Shown piece after piece: positions 59,756-64,000 of a DNA stretch of 64,000 bases. Position numbers and translations under genes: made by a program. A model generated the notes under the pieces. That model saw only the letters and a program-made list of their open reading frames with translations. It had not been told where the DNA came from and made no database searches. Each line of letters starts with the position of its first letter. Position 1 is the first letter of the stretch. Source of the DNA: Planctomycetota bacterium (GTDB lineage: Bacteria; Planctomycetota; Phycisphaerae; Phycisphaerales; UBA1924); contig JANRJM010000004.1 in NCBI GenBank assembly GCA_033763975.1, positions 40,039 to 104,038 on the forward strand. The letters run 5' to 3'.

Positions 59756-60628
59756 CTAGCCCGCCGGCTCCGCCCCGGGCAGCGTTACCGTGAAGTCCGT
59801 CCCCTTCCCCGGCTCCGTGTGCACGTCGATCCGCCCGCCCTGCGCCTCGATCAGCCGGCGCGACGTCGCCAGCCCCAGCCCGCTCCCACCCGCCTTCGTG
59901 GTGAAGTACGGCGTGAACAGGCGGCCCAGCACCTCGGGCGCGATCCCCGGCCCCGTGTCGATCACGTGCACCCGCGCCCGCCACGACGGGCCCTCGCGCG
60001 TCCGTTCTGTCCGGATGATGAGCTCGCGTACCGCCGCCTGGGCGCCGTCCCCGCCCCCGCCCCGCGTCATCGCCTGCACCGCGTTCAGCATCAGGTTCAG
60101 CACCGCCTGCTTCACCAGTTGCACGTCGATCGTCGCCCACACCTCCCCGGGCGAGAGGTCCGTCCGCAAACGCACCGCCTGCTGCAGCGCCTGCGGCTGG
60201 AAGAAATCGGCCAGTTCCTCCACCACGCCGTTCAGGTCGGCACGGGCGAGATCGGGCCGCACTTCGCCTGCGTACGACAGAAAGTCGGTCAGGATGCCCC
60301 GCAGGCGTTCGACCTCGCGCCGCAGCGACGTCACGCGACGGACGAGGCGTTGGCGCTCGTCGGCGGGCACGGGCCGCCCGTCCGGCAGTCCCTCGATCGC
60401 CTCGCCCAAGAGCTGCGCGTTGAGCCCGATGGTCGAGAGCGGGTTCTTGATCTCGTGCGCGAGCCCGGAGGTCATCGCGCCCAACTCGGCCAGGCGTTCG
60501 CCGTGCTGCGCGCGTCGCTCCGCCTCGAGCGACCGCTCCCGCGCCGCTCGATCGCGTGCGCGCGCCGTCAGCCCAGCGATCAACCCGCCCGCCAGCATGC
60601 CCAAAGTAAAGACCGCCGCCCAGATCAC
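59756..60628 (-). CDS. Membrane-anchored sensor histidine kinase (minimal, NtrB/ZraS-like)
   Basis: The ~290 aa product has one N-terminal hydrophobic segment (AVFTLGMLAGGLIAGLTA). A linker helix follows, then a DHp domain with phospho-acceptor His in GLAHEIKNPLSTIGLNAQL (about residue 57). The HATPase_c domain follows (LVKQAVLNLMLNAVQAM; VHVIDTGPGIAPEVLGRLF; GGSGLGLATSRRLIEAQGG). There is no separate sensory domain. GTG 60628 is supported by an AATACT box 6 nt upstream, but the start is the least certain part; no ATG exists until just after the hydrophobic stretch begins. It precedes the FHA-GAF kinase on the same strand by about 20 bases. Confidence 0.82.
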   Translation of the reverse strand: MIWAAVFTLGMLAGGLIAGLTARARDRAARERSLEAERRAQHGERLAELGAMTSGLAHEIKNPLSTIGLNAQLLGEAIEGLPDGRPVPADERQRLVRRVTSLRREVERLRGILTDFLSYAGEVRPDLARADLNGVVEELADFFQPQALQQAVRLRTDLSPGEVWATIDVQLVKQAVLNLMLNAVQAMTRGGGGDGAQAAVRELIIRTERTREGPSWRARVHVIDTGPGIAPEVLGRLFTPYFTTKAGGSGLGLATSRRLIEAQGGRIDVHTEPGKGTDFTVTLPGAEPAG

Positions 60629-60634
60629 GGCCTG

Positions 60635-60640
60635 AGTATT
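60635..60640 (-). promoter_or_regulatory. Possible -10 box AATACT of the minimal histidine kinase gene
   Basis: On the minus strand AATACT ends 6 nt before GTG 60628. The hexamer is one step off the TAnnnT pattern, so support is weak. Confidence 0.3.
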
Positions 60641-60687
60641 GCGGGCCTGGGCGCGGCACGCGTCGGACGGGGCGCCTGTGAGGCCGG

Positions 60688-60984
60688 TCAGGAAGGCCGC
60701 GGCGCGCGGGAATAGCCGGTGGGCTTGACGGCGTCGGTCACCTCGACCCGCTCGATCCGGGCCGCCCGGGTCGCCTTCCAGCCCTTGTCCGACTTCACGG
60801 CGTCGTAGTTGACCGCCGCCCCGTCCTTCAGGGCGCGGAACCCCTCGCCCTGGATCACGCTGTAGTGCGTGAAAATGTCCTGGCCCTCGGGCCCGATAAT
60901 GAAGCCGTACCCCTTGCGAGGGTCGAACCACTTCACGACGCCCTCGACGCCTTCCAGATCCGGCTTGGGTGCCTGGTCGTCCAT
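60688..60984 (-). CDS. Cold-shock domain protein
   Basis: The 98 aa protein has one cold-shock/S1-like OB fold that binds single-stranded RNA or DNA. RNP1 is KGYGFI and RNP2-like DIFTHYSVI follows; the domain starts VEGVVKWFDPRKGYGFI. Compared with typical CspA (about 67-70 aa) it has about 16 extra N-terminal residues and a basic C-terminal extension of about 15. ATG 60984 has GGGAG upstream. It lies about 60 bases upstream of the minimal kinase gene on the same strand, with a 250-base gap on its other side. Confidence 0.9.
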   Translation of the reverse strand: MDDQAPKPDLEGVEGVVKWFDPRKGYGFIIGPEGQDIFTHYSVIQGEGFRALKDGAAVNYDAVKSDKGWKATRAARIERVEVTDAVKPTGYSRAPRPS

Positions 60985-61236
60985 GCCGAGGACTCCCGGC
61001 GAACGCGAGCGCACCGCGCCCGCCCGCCACGACCGCGAACTCTACCCAAGTTACCACGACAGGCGGCGTCGGTCAAGGTTATTGGCACGAAGCTCCCGAA
61101 CTCGCGTTCCCGTTCGAATCCGGGCGCGCGGCTGGATGCGTGGCCGGGGACACCTTGTGGACTGCCAGTCCTCGGAAACGATCGAGTAGTCGCGAATTAA
61201 GCGTTCACCACGCCCGCCGCGTGCAGTCGGCCCCGT

Positions 61237-62409
61237 CTAACGCGGACCAAAGTCGGCGGCGTGGACGCCCCCGAGGGTGTGCATCAGCGGATTGGACGAG
61301 ATGTGCCGGCCATACTCGAAGCTCGTGTCGCCGGGTCGGTAGAAGGGTGCCATGCGACCGACGGCGATGATCTCGGCGTGGCCATCGACGCAGCCGCCGG
61401 CGCCTTGCGGCGACGTGCGTTCGGTCGACTTCCACAGCGCATCGTCGCTGATGAGCACTTTCGATCCCGGGTGAGCGACCTCGCTGAGTTTGACCGCGCG
61501 GAACTGCACCGGAGGATGCTTGCGCGTAAACGTGCTCCAATAAGCCGGGTCGGCTATAAAGACGCACGGATACTGATAATCCCACGTCGGTTCGGGCGAA
61601 CGGAACGGGCTGCGAATGCTGCCGCGTGTGGTTGTTCCGTTGTAATATCCATGAGAAAGTGCTACGGGCCACATGAAGTGTGCGTGGAAGTAGCCTACAT
61701 TCCAGATCCGGCCGCTCGGGTCTTCGAGGGGGGTGGCGGGGCCGGGCAGCGGCTTCGTGAAGTATGGGAACTGCTCGCGATGATCGGCGCTGTAGAGGAG
61801 GAACACGCCCGCGTGCTGGCGGAGGTTGTTGAGCGTGCCTGCGTCTCGACCCGATCGACGCACGTGGCGAAGCACCGGAAAGAGGATAGCCAGCAGCGCC
61901 ACGACCACCACAATCACAATGAGCATCTCGAGAACGGAAAATCCCCTCGCGCCGCGCGAGACCGAGGCCCGAGGCGATAACCCGCCGCGTCCTCTGTTGG
62001 CCGCCAGCAGCATTGCGGGCGGCAGTGCGAGAAATGCGTTCCTGGCAATCACCCATCCGGCTTCGTGCTGGAACGCCACGTGCCGCGAAAAGATCCCAAA
62101 GCACGCACAGTCCGGAGGGCCGCTACCGAGTGCTTCGATGCTGTAGGCTGCCGAAAACGTGATCAGAACCACGAGCATGCAGCACGCATAGACTGCTCGC
62201 TTCTCTGGGAAACATGCAAAGCCCACGAAGAGCAAGATCTCAATGGCCGGCAGCCCGATGACAAGGCGTGCGCGCAACGAGGGTTCGCTGAGCAAAGTCC
62301 AGCCCGCGAGCTGGGCCTCGAACTCGCCGAGGTCCATCAACTTTGCGAAGCCCGTCGCGGCGAACGCCGTGCCCGTGAGCCAGCAGAGGATGACGGAGAG
62401 CCGGCGCAT
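61237..62409 (-). CDS. MauE/DoxX-like redox membrane domain fused to a type IV prepilin-like protein
   Basis: The 390 aa product is one uninterrupted frame. Residues about 1-140 form a four-helix membrane domain of the MauE/DoxX type (TGTAFAATGFAKLMDLGEF; LVIGLPAIEILLFVGFACF) with a conserved-looking DCACFG pair of cysteines. After a short Gly/Arg linker comes a prepilin N-terminal signature RGFSVLEMLIVIVVVVALL (about residue 155), a Gly-Phe cleavage-like site with Glu at +5 and a long hydrophobic helix. The C-terminal head (LNNLRQHAGVFLLYSADHRE; GGCVDGHAEIIAV) resembles planctomycete DUF1559-type pseudopilins. ATG 62409 has GAGGGG upstream and lies 9 bases after the Cys-rich gene. The fusion is unusual. 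Confidence 0.85.
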   Translation of the reverse strand: MRRLSVILCWLTGTAFAATGFAKLMDLGEFEAQLAGWTLLSEPSLRARLVIGLPAIEILLFVGFACFPEKRAVYACCMLVVLITFSAAYSIEALGSGPPDCACFGIFSRHVAFQHEAGWVIARNAFLALPPAMLLAANRGRGGLSPRASVSRGARGFSVLEMLIVIVVVVALLAILFPVLRHVRRSGRDAGTLNNLRQHAGVFLLYSADHREQFPYFTKPLPGPATPLEDPSGRIWNVGYFHAHFMWPVALSHGYYNGTTTRGSIRSPFRSPEPTWDYQYPCVFIADPAYWSTFTRKHPPVQFRAVKLSEVAHPGSKVLISDDALWKSTERTSPQGAGGCVDGHAEIIAVGRMAPFYRPGDTSFEYGRHISSNPLMHTLGGVHAADFGPR

Positions 62410-62418
62410 GTCGACCCC

Positions 62419-62781
62419 TCACGGGCAAGCAGTAAGCGGCGTATCGAGGCGAGAAGGGGTGCATTGAAGCTCTTCATTTGGCCCTTGCTTGCAGACCCCA
62501 TTGACACAGTACCGCTTTTCCCACTTGCATGTGACCGGTGTTTCTTGCACGACAGTTGTCTTGTGGCCGCTCGACGATGTGGGTTGCACATAGTTTATGG
62601 TCGAATCGATGAGAATCACGTCGACGCATGTTGTAGAGCCGCATTGCTGGGTGCCGGGTCCCGGCGCCACGACGCTGCAGCATTGTACCTGGGAGTTTAC
62701 ATAGCAGAACTGCGCCCAGGCCATGGAAGTGAGCAGCCCCGCCGTACCAATCACCACAACACACGAGAGACGACCAAGCAT
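62419..62781 (-). CDS. Small secreted cysteine-rich protein
   Basis: The 120 aa product has a signal peptide (CVVVIGTAGLLTSMAWAQ). The mature part of about 98 residues has ten Cys (for example VQCCSVV, QQCGSTTC, RYCVNGVC), suggesting several disulfide bonds. I do not recognise the family. ATG 62781 has AAGGAGA upstream. It sits between a membrane-anchored exported protein and the MauE-prepilin fusion; spacing is 16 and 9 bases, so all three are probably one operon. Confidence 0.74.
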   Translation of the reverse strand: MLGRLSCVVVIGTAGLLTSMAWAQFCYVNSQVQCCSVVAPGPGTQQCGSTTCVDVILIDSTINYVQPTSSSGHKTTVVQETPVTCKWEKRYCVNGVCKQGPNEELQCTPSRLDTPLTACP

Positions 62782-62797
62782 GTGAATCTCCTTGGCT

Positions 62798-63919
62798 TCA
62801 GGTACTCCCTCGACGAACACGCCACCAGACCGCCGCGCCGAGCAATGCCGTCAGCGAACCACCGATCGCCCACCCAGCCCAGCGGAACATCCGCCGGGCT
62901 GCACTCTGTGGCGTCTCCTGGAGGTCGAGTTGTATCATTCCCTCCGGCGTGTGGCGGATCGCGGACGGCACGGTGCCGCGAAGATCAACGAGAGTCATCG
63001 GCGGCGCCTCCGTAAGAAGTGCATCGGGGGTGCCCGGCGTCGGAGTTCGAGCGAGCGCCGCGACTTTCTCCCGCGGCGGCGTGCCAATGTCGATCAGCGT
63101 TGCCGTTCGGCGATAGCCATCATTGGTAGACTGCTTGACGACGCCCGCGGTCCAGAATCCGCTCCGTTCACGCCATTCCGAGTACTCGGTTCGGGACGTA
63201 TCAGATGTTACTGCGAGCACGGTGCCTCGACCGGCGCCGGGATCCCAGCTACCCACCGCCGTATATTGCACAGGTGGCTCGCCGACATGGGCCACCGCCT
63301 TCCAACTACTTCCGGAGTGCTCGGTGACCCGCCACGTGCGCGTCCGTGGAGGCAAGTCTGCGAGTCCGCCCGTTGTGAAGTCGAGGATGTCGACCAGGTA
63401 CTCGAAGCGGAGGTCAGGGTAGTCTCGACCATGGGGCGGGCGCTCCGCATGCACAACCGTGACCTCGGTCTGGTACCACATCCAGGCGTCGTCGCCCGAT
63501 CCGCCGGAGTGCCAACGCGTGCCGTCCGGCCCGGCTTCGTCCTTTGCAATTCTCCACAGGTTGTCCGCCGCAGCGAGGTATCGGGCGGTCTCGATTCCCT
63601 TTTCTGCCGCGTCGCGCATCTTCTGCTGCCGCCCGCGAAGCGGGTGATCGGGGAACTCGGAAAGGTCACGCGCGAGTGCCTCTGTGGTCGAAGGATCAAG
63701 CGGGATTCGCAGGTTGACTTTCCAGTTCGCTTCAACAGCGAACTTGTTGCCGACCTGAGCCCCTAGCGCACTCCGCCCGTCCACCCACCCTTGAACGTGT
63801 TCCTGCGGTACCGGCTGCGCAACCGCATGCACTCTTGTGCAGCACATCGTTGCGACGAAGGCGAACACACACTGCCCTCGGCGCGCCCTCGGGCTGACAC
63901 GGGAGCCAGCCAACACCAC
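62798..63919 (-). CDS. Exported protein with C-terminal membrane anchor, start near contig end
   Basis: The ~373 aa product is not recognised. It has a signal-like hydrophobic stretch (CVFAFVATMCCTRVHAVA), a polar domain rich in Trp, Arg and Thr (DAWMWYQTEVTVVHAE; RTRTWRVTEHSGSSWKAVAHVG; TLIDIGTPPREKVAAL) and a C-terminal membrane helix followed by a basic tail (AGWAIGGSLTALLGAAVWW, RVRRG). The GTG at 63919 is only 19 bases from the poly-G artefact, so the true start may be further upstream and lost. It is the first visible gene of the lower-GC three-gene unit. Confidence 0.6.
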   Translation of the reverse strand: MVLAGSRVSPRARRGQCVFAFVATMCCTRVHAVAQPVPQEHVQGWVDGRSALGAQVGNKFAVEANWKVNLRIPLDPSTTEALARDLSEFPDHPLRGRQQKMRDAAEKGIETARYLAAADNLWRIAKDEAGPDGTRWHSGGSGDDAWMWYQTEVTVVHAERPPHGRDYPDLRFEYLVDILDFTTGGLADLPPRTRTWRVTEHSGSSWKAVAHVGEPPVQYTAVGSWDPGAGRGTVLAVTSDTSRTEYSEWRERSGFWTAGVVKQSTNDGYRRTATLIDIGTPPREKVAALARTPTPGTPDALLTEAPPMTLVDLRGTVPSAIRHTPEGMIQLDLQETPQSAARRMFRWAGWAIGGSLTALLGAAVWWRVRRGST

Positions 63920-63937
63920 AGGGCGATCGGGCGCGCC

Positions 63938-64000
63938 GGGGGGGGGGGGGGGGGCCGCGGGGGGGGGGGCGGGGGCGGGGGGGGGGGCGGGGGGGGGGGG
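63938..64000. other. Poly-G sequencing artefact at contig end
   Basis: The last 63 bases are almost pure G with isolated C, beginning abruptly after ordinary sequence. Runs of G at a contig end are typical of two-colour Illumina chemistry when signal is lost. It should not be interpreted biologically. Confidence 0.85.

Noticed and set aside
61090..61140. GTTCGAATCC-like T-loop suggesting a tRNA
   Set aside because: The presumed T-stem has a mismatch next to the loop, and no acceptor stem, D-arm or anticodon arm can be folded around it.
61850..62050. Possibility that the MauE-prepilin fusion arises from a frameshift joining two genes
   Set aside because: The frame is open throughout with a normal linker, and no second start with a ribosome site precedes the prepilin part. 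It still needs read-level confirmation.
63938..64000. G-quadruplex or telomere-like end
   Set aside because: Irregular G runs at a contig end fit a sequencing artefact better than any biological structure.
1..64000. CRISPR arrays, insertion sequences, prophage genes, rRNA
   Set aside because: No direct-repeat/spacer pattern, transposase, integrase, phage structural gene or rRNA-like stretch was recognised on either strand.

Overview
The window is a 64 kb stretch of very GC-rich DNA (about 70 % by eye) from a Gram-negative bacterium. It is most likely a member of Phycisphaerae (Planctomycetota). The reasons are the lipid A/LPS genes (lpxA, kdsD, an LptC/LptA-like giant), a secreted protein ending in a dockerin-like pair of DxNxDG repeats with cysteines, a prepilin-like protein, and many secreted proteins of unknown family. 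The taxonomic call is inference; no rRNA is present. The left edge cuts rpoD. The right edge is a contig end whose last ~60 bases are a poly-G artefact.

Layout. 1-5.2 kb: rpoD (partial) and dnaG on the minus strand, then acylphosphatase, a HAD phosphatase and two small unknown genes. 5.3-9.5 kb: clpX facing a two-gene unit made of a ParA/MinD-like ATPase fused to a CBM48 domain and an unknown partner. 9.6-14.7 kb: lpxA, MBL hydrolase, rsfS, panD and aroB run leftwards, with lipB divergent from lpxA. 14.7-20.2 kb: a Skp/OmpH-like chaperone, a DUF2007-like membrane protein, a saccharopine-dehydrogenase-like enzyme, an ECF sigma / membrane protein / secreted protein cassette, and a dockerin protein. 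20.3-26.9 kb: a collagen-like secreted protein, an M28 peptidase, trigger factor and two zinc-ribbon membrane proteins. 27-30.8 kb: two glycosyltransferases. 30.8-41.3 kb: a loose propionate/fatty-acid block (citrate/methylcitrate synthase, prpB, prpD, thiolase) interleaved with a sirtuin, a lipoprotein hydrolase and others. 41.4-52.9 kb: OPT transporter, S41 peptidase, globin, aspS, dicarboxylate symporter, SDR, a solute-binding protein and pyk. 52.9-61 kb: LptC/LptA-like giant, kdsD, scpA, two histidine kinases and a cold-shock protein. 61.2-63.9 kb: a lower-GC three-gene unit that includes a MauE-like redox membrane domain fused to a prepilin.

The most general signal is promoter architecture. 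At about a dozen genes a TAnnnT -10 box sits only 5-8 nt before the start codon, with no Shine-Dalgarno sequence. This predicts leaderless mRNAs. Genes inside operons instead carry clear AGGAG-type sites. No rRNA, convincing tRNA, CRISPR array, insertion sequence or prophage was seen. No intergenic gap exceeds 300 bases; the largest is about 250 bases at 60985-61236 and holds nothing recognisable.
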